From NCBI GenBank assembly GCA_964590645.1, contig CAZPYJ010000010.1, forward strand, positions 52,329 to 116,328: a stretch of DNA of 64,000 nucleotides, read 5' to 3'. The position numbers were made by a program, and so were the translations under genes. Positions 28,111-35,847 of the stretch are shown here, one piece after another (within the stretch, counting starts at the first letter, position 1; the number at the start of each line of letters is the position of its first letter). This DNA is from JAGNHN01 sp964590645 (lineage in GTDB: Bacteria > Bacteroidota > Bacteroidia > Bacteroidales > JAGNHN01). The notes under the pieces were generated by a model. The model was given only the letters and a program-made list of their open reading frames with translations. It ran no database searches and was not told the origin of the DNA.

Positions 28111-29295
28111 ATGAGCCATACATTCCATATCCGTGCCCTTGCGTATGATGGCGCCTCTGAGACCTTTCTTTCAGAGAGATTCAGTCGTTTCCAGGACAGC
28201 TTTCCTGGCTTTGATTTCAGGCGAGAGGAAGTGCATCCGGAAGTCCTCCTCTTTCTGAGCGGAGGTTCCGAACAAAATGCCATCCGGAATATTGATCCTT
28301 CCAACTTCTATCTACTCATCGCGCCAATGGAGAACAATGCCTTTGCCGCTGCATCCGAAACCAGCGCCTGGATGCGCAGCAGAAACATCCGGCACAGCCT
28401 TCAGGTCTGGTCGAAAGAGAACAAAAACAAAGTAGTCATTTGGCTGGAAAGCTATCAGGTTTTCAAACAAAGGCAGGGAAAACGCATTGGCATTCTGGGA
28501 AAACCATCCCCCTGGCTGGTTTCGTCCACCCCCACAGAAGATAATATCTTGAATTTCTTCCAAAGCGAAATCATACCAATTAATTGGGAAGATGAGCTGG
28601 ATTGGAAAAGCCTTCTCCCTTCTGCAAGGTTTCTTGATTTCTGGAAACTCAGTGCAAAAAACCCTACCCACACTAATGCAGCACGGGTGTACCAATTGCT
28701 TGTCGATATTATTGCAGAACACAGGCTTGATGCGCTGAGCGTGGAATGTTTTCCCATCGCCCAAAATGAGCATACCACGGCCTGTCTTGCCCTTGCCCTC
28801 TTGAACCAGGACGGGTTTAGCGCTTCCTGTGAAGGGGATATGGTCAGTACTTTGGGAATGCTCCTGGGCAGAATGATTTGCGGCAAGGCTGTCTGGATGG
28901 CCAATCTGACCGGCGCAGAAGGGCACAGCCTTTTCTTCTCCCATTGCACCCTTGCCCCTGAGCTGACCACCGACTATACCCTGGACACACACTTTGAAAC
29001 AGGCTGTTCCCTGGCAATAAAGGGTGAACTGCATCCAGGGCGGTATACAGCCTTCCGCCTGAACAATGAACTGGATCAGTATTTTGTACTGGAAGGAAGG
29101 CAGGCAGTGGGTGCCCCCTTCCCGAATGCCTGCCGCTCACAATGCAGGCTGGTCGCCGATGCCGGAGAAGAAGAGGTGGCAAACTATATGGAACATCCCC
29201 TAGGTAACCACCACATCCTGATGCCCGGCAGTTATGAGCAGCATCTGCGTGCCTTCTTTCAAATCGCAGGATTGAAGGCCTATCAGGTGGGTTAA
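28111..29295 (+). CDS. L-fucose/arabinose isomerase-like family protein
   Basis: 394 aa, no signal peptide. The C-terminal third (NACRSQCRLVADAG ... HPLGNHHILMPGSYEQHLRAFFQIAGL) matches the C-terminal domain of the FucI/AraA-like fold (COG2407), where the HH pair lies near the active site; GEGDMVST-like text at 245 (CEGDMVSTLGMLLG) fits the metal-Glu region. The N-terminal domain is divergent. Members isomerise aldoses or are uncharacterised. It starts 65 bp after the ABC permease behind a weak -7 element (TAGCTTTA, 28075-28082). Substrate unknown; no sugar kinase or aldolase is adjacent. Confidence 0.7.
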   Translation: MSHTFHIRALAYDGASETFLSERFSRFQDSFPGFDFRREEVHPEVLLFLSGGSEQNAIRNIDPSNFYLLIAPMENNAFAAASETSAWMRSRNIRHSLQVWSKENKNKVVIWLESYQVFKQRQGKRIGILGKPSPWLVSSTPTEDNILNFFQSEIIPINWEDELDWKSLLPSARFLDFWKLSAKNPTHTNAARVYQLLVDIIAEHRLDALSVECFPIAQNEHTTACLALALLNQDGFSASCEGDMVSTLGMLLGRMICGKAVWMANLTGAEGHSLFFSHCTLAPELTTDYTLDTHFETGCSLAIKGELHPGRYTAFRLNNELDQYFVLEGRQAVGAPFPNACRSQCRLVADAGEEEVANYMEHPLGNHHILMPGSYEQHLRAFFQIAGLKAYQVG

Positions 29296-29340
29296 ACACC
29301 CTTCAGGCTTGATTGTTAGTATGCACAAACCTTACGAAAA

Positions 29341-30108
29341 ATGATTGCCATTCTCTCCCCAGCCAAGACGATGGACTTTGAACACGAGCTCAAGTTCGAA
29401 GGCCGCAGTTCGGTCCGTTTTGAAAAGGAATCGAAACAGCTTATCCGCAAACTGCAGGAATACGATGTAAATGGACTGAAAAAACTGATGGGCATCAGCG
29501 ATAAGCTGGCGCAGCTGAATATGGAACGCTTCAGCCAATGGCACTGGCCTTTTAATGAGAAGTCAACACGCCCGGCATTGTTTGCCTTCCGGGGAGAGGT
29601 TTATACCGGGCTTGATGCCGACAGTCTGGATGAAAAGGCGATCGCCTATGCCCAGAATCATATCCGCATTCTCAGCGGATTGCACGGATTGCTCAGGCCC
29701 CTCGACCACATTCTGCCTTATCGGCTTGAGATGGGAACAAAGCTCAATTTGGGGAAGGCAAAGGATCTTTACACTTTCTGGGGAGAAAAGATCAGCAAGG
29801 CCCTGAATGAAGATCTTGCCGCTCAGGGGGATGATGTGCTGGTGAACCTGGCCTCCAATGAGTACTTCCGGGCCATTCATCATAAAACCCTTAAAGCGAG
29901 AATTATCCATATCCATTTCAAAGAAAACAAAGGAGGCCAATACAAGGTGGTTACCTTCTTTGCAAAGAATGCAAGGGGCAGAATGGCCAGGTTTTTGGCA
30001 GAAGAAAGGCTACGCGATCCTGAGCATTTAAAGGGGTTTTCCGAGGATGGCTATATCTTTCATCCCGGGCTATCGAAACCCAATGAACTTACGTTTACAC
30101 GCGGATAA
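29341..30108 (+). CDS. yaaA: peroxide stress protein YaaA (DUF328)
   Basis: 255 aa, cytoplasmic. Opens MIAILSPAKTMDFE, the hallmark of the family, and has FRGEVYTGLDADSL, LSGLHGLLRPLD, LNLGKAKDLYTFWG and VNLASNEYF. In E. coli YaaA lowers free iron and limits oxidative damage during H2O2 stress; the fold binds DNA. Length is normal. It is followed after 11 bp by the DUF169 gene. Confidence 0.95.
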   Translation: MIAILSPAKTMDFEHELKFEGRSSVRFEKESKQLIRKLQEYDVNGLKKLMGISDKLAQLNMERFSQWHWPFNEKSTRPALFAFRGEVYTGLDADSLDEKAIAYAQNHIRILSGLHGLLRPLDHILPYRLEMGTKLNLGKAKDLYTFWGEKISKALNEDLAAQGDDVLVNLASNEYFRAIHHKTLKARIIHIHFKENKGGQYKVVTFFAKNARGRMARFLAEERLRDPEHLKGFSEDGYIFHPGLSKPNELTFTRG

Positions 30109-30119
30109 AATAAGAAACG

Positions 30120-30857
30120 ATGCTACAAGCTGATGCACACTACCTGCTGCAAAACCTGAACCTCGCTTATCCCCTCATAGGGGTATATGATGCCCCTGAG
30201 GATAGCTCTTTCCGGGAAGTGATCACATTGGAAGGCCCCGGAAAACAGTGTCTTTTTCGATACTTTCCCCAGTGGGTGGAGGGCAAAAACCTAAGGCTTA
30301 CCCCGGACAACTATGGCTGTGGCGGATGTGGACATTGGTTTTTCGGGATCAATACCCGCAGCCGGGAACAGTACATCGAATTCCTGGGCAAAACAGAAGG
30401 GCTGAGGGCTGATGAAGTTAAGATGGGCGCCTGGTTTGATCAAAGCAAACCTTATCAGGCGACGCACAATGCCATTTTCGTAGGGCCAATGCAGCCGGAA
30501 GCATACCCTTATCTAAAAACCGTCCTCTTTTTTGCCGACCCTGATCAACTCAGCATTCTCAGTCTGGCTGCCTATTATCACACGATGCCGGAAGATCCCC
30601 CGGCGGTGATTGCGCCTTTTGGTTCCGGATGTATGCAAAGTCTGTTGTCTTTTCCCGACCTGAATATTCCGCAGGCGGCCATTGGCGCCACCGACCTGGC
30701 AATGCGGCAGTATCTTCCACCAAACATCCTGATGTTCAGTTGTACGCGCCCGATGTATGAGCGTTTGGCCAGTCTTGACGAACATAGTTTCTTAGGTAAA
30801 GCATTCCTGAAAACACTGAAAAAAGCCAGAAATGAGCAAGCGCAAGGCGGAGTTTAG
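30120..30857 (+). CDS. DUF169 family protein
   Basis: 245 aa, no export signal. It carries the family's Cys-rich stretch (NYGCGGCGHWFFG, residues 61-73) and the later APFGSGCMQSL. These conserved Cys suggest a metal or cofactor site, but the family has no settled function. Its end overlaps the AlkD-like gene by 26 bp, so the two are co-transcribed and probably translationally coupled. Confidence 0.8.
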   Translation: MLQADAHYLLQNLNLAYPLIGVYDAPEDSSFREVITLEGPGKQCLFRYFPQWVEGKNLRLTPDNYGCGGCGHWFFGINTRSREQYIEFLGKTEGLRADEVKMGAWFDQSKPYQATHNAIFVGPMQPEAYPYLKTVLFFADPDQLSILSLAAYYHTMPEDPPAVIAPFGSGCMQSLLSFPDLNIPQAAIGATDLAMRQYLPPNILMFSCTRPMYERLASLDEHSFLGKAFLKTLKKARNEQAQGGV

Positions 30858-31572
30858 TCCTGGAGCTGCCAAAGTTGCCCAATTGCTGGAAAGTCGCGTT
30901 GTCGCAGACAAAGCTCCGGCTCAGCAACGCTTCTTTAAAACCGGACCGGGAGAATATGCCGAAGGCGATATCTTTATCGGGGTATCTGTTCCCGATCAAA
31001 GAAAAATAGCAAAAGAATGCTTGCCCTTTATCAATCTGGAAGACATCCCTGCGCTGCTAAAAAGCCCTGTACACGAGCACCGGCTCACCGGGCTTTTCCT
31101 CTTGATTGGCAGATATCAGAAGGCACGCGGCAATCCTGATTTGCAGGAAGCCGTGGTGCAGATGTACCTGGATCACCTCGATTGGGTGAACAACTGGGAC
31201 CTGGTGGATTCCTCAGCGCATAAAATCCTCGGTGACTGGCTCCTGGATAAAGACAGATCGCTTTTATACACCCTGGCACGAAGCGCACATCTTTGGCGCC
31301 AGCGTGTGGCCATTATTGCCACTGCTGCCTTTATTCCCAAAGAGGATTTGGAAGATACCTTTCGCTTGTCGGAAATCCTGTTGAACCATCCCCACGACCT
31401 GATACACAAAGCTGTAGGATGGATGCTGAGAGAGGCCGGCAAGGTGAATATCGATGCCGAGAAGCGTTTTCTTGCGCAGTATGCTGCCCGGATGCCGCGC
31501 ACGATGTTGCGTTATGCGATTGAGCGATTCCCTGAGGCAGATCGGAAGTATTATCTGGGCAAAGGAAGGTGA
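30832..31572 (+). CDS. DNA alkylation repair protein (AlkD-like HEAT-repeat glycosylase)
   Basis: 246 aa. All-helical HEAT-repeat pattern with VPDQRKIAKE near residue 51, a central NNWDLVDSSAHKILGDWL and LWRQRVAIIATAAF, the Trp/Asp positions used by AlkD to excise N3- and N7-alkylpurines without base flipping. Cytoplasmic. Start overlaps the previous gene by 26 bp. The C-terminal RTMLRYAIERFPEADRKYYL is typical. Confidence 0.93.
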   Translation: MSKRKAEFSPGAAKVAQLLESRVVADKAPAQQRFFKTGPGEYAEGDIFIGVSVPDQRKIAKECLPFINLEDIPALLKSPVHEHRLTGLFLLIGRYQKARGNPDLQEAVVQMYLDHLDWVNNWDLVDSSAHKILGDWLLDKDRSLLYTLARSAHLWRQRVAIIATAAFIPKEDLEDTFRLSEILLNHPHDLIHKAVGWMLREAGKVNIDAEKRFLAQYAARMPRTMLRYAIERFPEADRKYYLGKGR

Positions 31573-31793
31573 GGGTGGGAATTAATAAATAAAAAATAAA
31601 AAATAATAACAGAAGCCTAAGCACTAAGGATCGTAGACTAAGGAAACTACAACGAGTGTTCGTTTGTCAGGAGAAGGAGAGGAAGAAAACGCTAAGCGCC
31701 CTTTGCGTATTCTTTGCTTCTTTGCGTTAAAATTTCGAAAAACTATTTCTGCCGGATACTTTGCTAAGGGTTTGTCCTTATTGGACACATTTA

Positions 31794-31882
31794 CCACTTA
31801 GACACTTAGAACACTCAGAAGCACTAAGAATATCGGTACAAGCAACTTAGTGTTCCTTAGTGCCCTCAGTGACTAAGTGCTT
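31794..31882. repeat. imperfect palindrome of CACTTAG/CTAAGTG motifs
   Basis: Left arm 31794-31830 (four CTTAG- or CTAAG-type words) and right arm 31844-31882 are roughly reverse complements. It would form a long imperfect hairpin and looks like a small non-coding interspersed element. Confidence 0.5.
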
Positions 31883-31977
31883 ATTCTCACCATCATACCA
31901 AAACACCAGCCACATAAAGAATTGATCCGCGAAAGAATCATCATTTACCCAAGATTTTCTGAGATAATTCTCACAGT

Positions 31978-32011
31978 TTTAATCTGTGTCAATCTGTGTT
32001 ATCTGTGGTAA
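31978..32011. repeat. interspersed repeat, copy 1 (TTAATCTGTGT type)
   Basis: A phrase of three CTGTG-words (aatctgtgtcaatctgtg and ttatctgtgg). A second copy with few changes lies at 35038-35072. Confidence 0.6.
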
Positions 32012-32290
32012 AAATGGCTGTGGTGCTCACCTGGCTTTCTATGCTGATCCGCGAGATAAGCGGAAGAAAAAATGAAGCAGGGAAACTAAAAATGGCATCG
32101 CTTATTATTTCTATGCCAGGAGTTTTCACAAATCTAATCAACTTCTATAGAATACGCTGAAAACCCTTCCATTTCCAGGCAACAGAAAACCGGGGCATCA
32201 CTGTTGAGAGCTTGCAGAAATAACGTCTTGCAATTGCCTAAAAAACCCAATGAGCGATATTCTTCATTTATGCGTAGTTGTATCCAGGCG

Positions 32291-33067
32291 TCAACCAAAG
32301 CTCCCGTTCACCCGGCCCCCATCCACACTGATGGTTTGTCCGGTCACATAAGCTGAAAGAGGAGAAAGAAGCCATAGGGCTATGCTGGCCAATTCTTCGG
32401 CCTTTCCAAGGCGTCCGGCCGGAATACTACCGACCAGCGCATCCCTCACCTCATCCACACTTCTCCCCTGCTCTTTTGCGGCTTTTTGAAATACCCTGTC
32501 CACGGCAGGTGTGGCGTGATAGCCCGGCGCCAGTACATTCACGGTAATGCCTTGAGGCCCAACCTCCCCTGCCAGGGTTTTGGCCATCCCCACCACCGCC
32601 ATCCGCAGAGAATTACTCAAAACAAGAGCGGGAACCGGCTGCTTGACCGACACACTTTCGAGCAACAAAATGCGGCCATAGCCCTGCGATTGGAATCCGG
32701 GCAGCAGTTTCTGGACCAAATCAACCTTCCAGCGCAGCAAAGAATGGTAAGCAGCATCCCAGTCGGCCATTTCTGTTTCCGTAAATTTTGCCGCCGGAGG
32801 GCCACCTGCATTGATAAAGGCGCCCTGAAGCGGGGCTTTATTGCATTCAGCCAAAACCCTTTCTCTTACCTCCGGCAAATAGACATCCCCAATGACAAGG
32901 CTGCAACGGCCAGGCCATTGCGCTTCCAGGGCTTTCAGTTCTTCTTCTCTTCTGGCATTCAGAATCACAAAGGCACCTTCGTTTAGCAGGGCCTCGGCCA
33001 CTGCCCGTCCCATTCCTGAGGAAGCGCCACAAACCAGAATGCGCTGATTGCTTAGTTGCAGATCCAT
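32291..33067 (-). CDS. SDR-family oxidoreductase lacking the usual catalytic Tyr
   Basis: 258 aa from the ATG at 33067 (MDLQLSNQRILVCGASSGMGR); the frame extends upstream to 33169, but that part overlaps the helicase gene and is not typical. Rossmann NAD(P) motif CGASSGMGRAVAEAL, INAGGPP (NAG) and SVSVKQPVPALVLSNSLRMAVVGMAKTLA. The catalytic Ser is present, but where YxxxK is expected there is SNSLRM, with the Lys kept further on. This places it in the FabG-like SDR group with a changed active site; the reaction is unknown. It ends with a DGG motif and starts 22 bp after the helicase gene, so both are probably one transcript. Confidence 0.85.
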   Translation of the reverse strand: MDLQLSNQRILVCGASSGMGRAVAEALLNEGAFVILNARREEELKALEAQWPGRCSLVIGDVYLPEVRERVLAECNKAPLQGAFINAGGPPAAKFTETEMADWDAAYHSLLRWKVDLVQKLLPGFQSQGYGRILLLESVSVKQPVPALVLSNSLRMAVVGMAKTLAGEVGPQGITVNVLAPGYHATPAVDRVFQKAAKEQGRSVDEVRDALVGSIPAGRLGKAEELASIALWLLSPLSAYVTGQTISVDGGRVNGSFG

Positions 33068-33089
33068 CTTTGAAATATTTAAGAATACA

Positions 33090-34397
33090 TCAATTTCCTG
33101 CACTTCCCTTATCCTGAGAAGGCCCACCTTTACTTGTATCTCTCCCTGGATTGCGCCGCTTCTTTCCATACGACTTGCTACTCTTGCCTCCTTGTCTCGG
33201 CTTTCCGGTCCTCTGACCTTGCGGCTCCTTAAAGTGCCCTCCTCCGGAACTAAGATCAGGGCCTTTGCCCAGGGCCTCCGGCATTGGCATTCGCCGGATA
33301 TTTTGCTCGATCAATCGTTCTATGCGCAGAAAAGCAGCTTTTTCGCGTGGACTGACAAAGGTAATCGCCAATCCTGTAGAGGCAGCCCGTGCAGTTCTTC
33401 CTACGCGGTGGACATAATCCTCGGCATCATTCGGTACATCGAAATTCAATACCAGGTCGATGCCATCCACATCAATTCCCCTTGACATCACATCGGTGGC
33501 AATGAGGATCTGCACTTTTCGGTTGCGGAAATCCAGCAAAACCTTTTCTCTTTCCGCCTGTTCCAGGTCGGAATGGATTGCTTTGACATTAAGCCCCGCT
33601 TCCGCCAGACGGGAAGCAATAAGGCGCACATTCTTTTTGGTGGAAGAAAAAACAAGCACCGAGCGCAGATCGCGGTCTTTCAGCAAATGTCGAATGAGAT
33701 CGGCCTTCTGTTCCTCAAAAACGGGATAAACCACCTGCATCACGCCTTCGGCAGGTTTGGACAAAGACAGGCTTACCGTTTCCGGTTCGTGCAGGATTTT
33801 CTCTGTCAGCTTGCGGATATCTGACGGCATTGTCGCGCTGAAAAGCAGGTTTTGTCTTTGTTTTGGAAGGAAAGAGATGATGTTCATAATATCTTCCAGG
33901 AACCCCATATCGAGCATACGATCGGCTTCATCGAGGATGAGATACTTCACCCGGCTCATATCCACATAACCCAGGTTCAGGTGGCTGATCAAACGTCCGG
34001 GTGTGGCCACCAAGACATCGGTGCCACGTACAATGGCTGCCCGCTGCTGATCCCAATCGTGGGAAACGCCTCCGCCAAAGATGGCGATAGAGCTGACTCC
34101 TGCAAAATAGGCCATCCCGTTCAACTGCTGGTCGATCTGCTGCACCAATTCCCTGGTGGGAGAGATAATGAGGGCTTTGATATAAAACCCCTCCTCGGGT
34201 TCTGTAATGATGCGGTGGATCAATGGCAGCAGGAATGCCGCCGTCTTTCCGGTTCCTGTTTGTGCGGTTGCTACAAGGTCTTTGCCCTGCATTATGATCG
34301 GAATCACCGATGTCTGCACCGGTGTGGGGTCCTGAAAACCCATTGCGTCAATGCCTTCATTGACCCGTTCATCGAAATTGAAATCCTGAAAACCCAC
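33090..34397 (-). CDS. DEAD-box ATP-dependent RNA helicase (RhlE/CsdA-like)
   Basis: 435 aa with a GTG start; an in-frame TAA lies 12 bp upstream, so no earlier start is possible. Q-motif GFQDPTPVQ, motif I AQTGTGKTA, DEAD box DEADRMLDMGF, SAT, and motif VI HRVGRTARA. The basic Gly/Lys-rich tail (RTGKPRQGGKSSKSYGKKR) after residue 385 is typical of RhlE-type helicases and binds RNA. It unwinds RNA in ribosome assembly or decay. Confidence 0.95.
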   Translation of the reverse strand: MGFQDFNFDERVNEGIDAMGFQDPTPVQTSVIPIIMQGKDLVATAQTGTGKTAAFLLPLIHRIITEPEEGFYIKALIISPTRELVQQIDQQLNGMAYFAGVSSIAIFGGGVSHDWDQQRAAIVRGTDVLVATPGRLISHLNLGYVDMSRVKYLILDEADRMLDMGFLEDIMNIISFLPKQRQNLLFSATMPSDIRKLTEKILHEPETVSLSLSKPAEGVMQVVYPVFEEQKADLIRHLLKDRDLRSVLVFSSTKKNVRLIASRLAEAGLNVKAIHSDLEQAEREKVLLDFRNRKVQILIATDVMSRGIDVDGIDLVLNFDVPNDAEDYVHRVGRTARAASTGLAITFVSPREKAAFLRIERLIEQNIRRMPMPEALGKGPDLSSGGGHFKEPQGQRTGKPRQGGKSSKSYGKKRRNPGRDTSKGGPSQDKGSAGN

Positions 34398-34441
34398 TTT
34401 GGTTTTGTATTAATTTGATAAGAATAATTACTGATCTCCAC

Positions 34442-34852
34442 TCAGAAAGCCTTAAAGACCCGTGCCAGAGAATGTCCGGGAGCCTGCATATCCAGGTCAA
34501 GAAACCAACCGAAAGGCGTTTGCCCCACTTCATATCCTGCGGTTTCCATACGTTCCTGAAGGCTGTTGAAAAGTGCTTTTGTGAAGTCCGGTCTGGCCTT
34601 GGAATCAGAGAGATGGGCAAAGGAATGAAGCACGACTGTTTTGGTTTCATTCTTCCCTGCGGCCCATTTCAGGTTTTTCAACACCTTCTTCTCCACATTC
34701 TGCACATCCTCCTGGTCATCTTCCTCAGCGTGGATAAAAGCCACCACTGCATTTTGCCACCTTTTACTTCCGTCCACAGGATCCGCATCCTCCAGGGTTT
34801 TAATTGAAGGGATGTAGGCAAATGAACTGCAATACCATATCAGAAGCTTCAT
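34442..34852 (-). CDS. free-standing archaeal-type threonyl-tRNA synthetase editing-domain protein
   Basis: 136 aa. The whole chain matches the archaeal ThrRS editing domain: MKLLIWYCSSFAY at the N-terminus, VVAFIHAEEDD, then VVLHSFAHLSDSKARPDF (family: vvLYPYAHLSs.LA.P) and QTPFGWFLDLDMQAPGHSLAR (family: apFGWyk.F.i..kGHPLse). This DTD-like fold removes Ser from mis-charged tRNA-Thr. The window's own ThrS (61298-63238) already has a bacterial N2 editing domain, so this would be a second, trans-acting checkpoint or have another substrate. It has its own -7 element and lies 44 bp upstream of the helicase gene. Confidence 0.85.
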   Translation of the reverse strand: MKLLIWYCSSFAYIPSIKTLEDADPVDGSKRWQNAVVAFIHAEEDDQEDVQNVEKKVLKNLKWAAGKNETKTVVLHSFAHLSDSKARPDFTKALFNSLQERMETAGYEVGQTPFGWFLDLDMQAPGHSLARVFKAF

Positions 34853-34876
34853 AGATGCTTATCGTGCTGAGAAATG

Positions 34877-34884
34877 CAAAGGTA
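34877..34884 (-). promoter_or_regulatory. -7 promoter element of the editing-domain gene
   Basis: Reads TACCTTTG on the minus strand, 24 bp before the ATG at 34852. No clear -33. Confidence 0.55.
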
Positions 34885-34910
34885 GGGAAATAAGTATAGG
34901 AGGACAGCGA

Positions 34911-35000
34911 ACAGCGAACCCTTCGACTACGCTCAGGGCACGCGAACAGCGAACCCTTCGACTACGCTCAGGGCACGCGAAAAGCGAACCCTTCGACTGC
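34911..35000. repeat. 35-bp tandem repeat carrying a REP-like palindrome, about 2.5 copies
   Basis: Period 35 bp. Each unit holds CCCTTCGACTACGCTCAGGG (34919-34938, 34954-34973; partial at 34989-35000) plus an ACAGCGAA/CACGCGA linker. A variant of the same palindrome is at 63618-63637. The remaining part of 34853-35057 has no gene. Confidence 0.75.
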
Positions 35001-35037
35001 CTACCACACACTGACCGCTCAAATTTCTTTCTACCTA

Positions 35038-35072
35038 TTAATCTGTGTTAATCTGCGCTATCTGTGGTGATT
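35038..35072. repeat. interspersed repeat, copy 2 (TTAATCTGTGT type)
   Basis: Same phrase as 31978-32011. It overlaps the 3' end of the UPF0158 gene and supplies its stop codon and last residues. Confidence 0.6.
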
Positions 35073-35492
35073 TTCTCCATCAAAAGGTATTTGATCTTTC
35101 ACCCATTGTATGTATCGCATTTTTTTATAATCAAACCATTGCTGCCGATACTCCCCGGAATTATCTATTTCCCATTTAAAGTTCTGAAAAGGCTTGCGCC
35201 TGTTTAATGCACCAATCAATCTTTCCTGTATCCTTTTATCATCCACGCGCTCAGCAAAATCAGCCATTACCTGAAAAGAATCATAAGATTCAAATCCTTC
35301 GAACTCAAAATAATCCTCCCGTTGCGCATCAATCTCCTTAGCATCCTCCGCCCACGCTCCGTCATCGGCGTCCATCCAGGTATCAGAATTGAGTATGGTT
35401 TTTATCTCACCGGTCTTGTGGTTAAAATAGCACCGGAATCCACAATCGAGCCATTCGGCAATTTCTTCGATCTGTTTTTCGGTCAGTTGCAT
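35058..35492 (-). CDS. UPF0158 family protein
   Basis: 144 aa, acidic, cytoplasmic. Family traits: an N-terminal helix TEKQIEEIAEWLDCG, a strand CYFNHKTGEI, FEGFESYDSFQVMADFAERVDD and LIGALNRRKPFQNFK with a Trp-rich QQWFDYK tail. The family function is unknown. The gene's last codons come from an interspersed repeat. Upstream, on the same strand, lies a remnant of a T9SS protein. Confidence 0.85.
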   Translation of the reverse strand: MQLTEKQIEEIAEWLDCGFRCYFNHKTGEIKTILNSDTWMDADDGAWAEDAKEIDAQREDYFEFEGFESYDSFQVMADFAERVDDKRIQERLIGALNRRKPFQNFKWEIDNSGEYRQQWFDYKKMRYIQWVKDQIPFDGENHHR

Positions 35493-35500
35493 AGTGGCTG

Positions 35501-35677
35501 TTAATCTTTAACAAATTTGAATGTATTGTAGCGGCCCTGTTCTGTAAACGCCTTTAATACATATATTCCAGGTGACAACCGTGATATTGGAATCTTCAGG
35601 GAACTACATTTTGTCTCAATGTTTATCAGCTTGTTTCCCAATAAATTGAAACACAAAGATGAATGTTCTTGCGTAAT
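35501..35677 (-). pseudogene. remnant of a T9SS-exported protein (C-terminal sorting domain only)
   Basis: A minus-strand reading frame of 58 codons ends at a TAA (35501-35503) and is closed upstream by a TGA. It has no start codon of its own. The peptide shows LCFNLLGNKLINIE, LSPGIYVLKAFTEQG and ends FKFVKD, which is the pattern of type A T9SS tails (FNLLGxxL ... LxxGxYxL ... KxVK). It is a leftover of a lost secreted protein. The rest of 35493-35847 holds only the rarA upstream region, with a weak -7 element TACCTTTA at 35822-35829. Confidence 0.65.
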
Positions 35678-35847
35678 TCATAAAAGTCTGTTTAATGGCC
35701 ACTACGGTTCACACAAGTGACTTTCGGATAATAAATCCCTCCTGTCAGCCTCCCGACCTCTTCGGGAATATTACCCAAATCCTTGCGCCGGGTAAAGCTA
35801 AGAAAAAATGAGGCAAAGAATTACCTTTATGCACTGAAACAAGAATA

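Larger units (their letters stand above)
31573..32290. other. 718-bp intergenic region with repeat fragments, no gene
   Basis: No credible coding frame. It holds AT-rich DNA, a fragment at 31690-31735 resembling the arms of the 58-60 kb repeats (cgctaagcgccctttgcgt ... tttgcgttaaa), an imperfect palindrome (31794-31882) and one copy of an aatctgtgt-type repeat (31978-32011). Confidence 0.7.
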
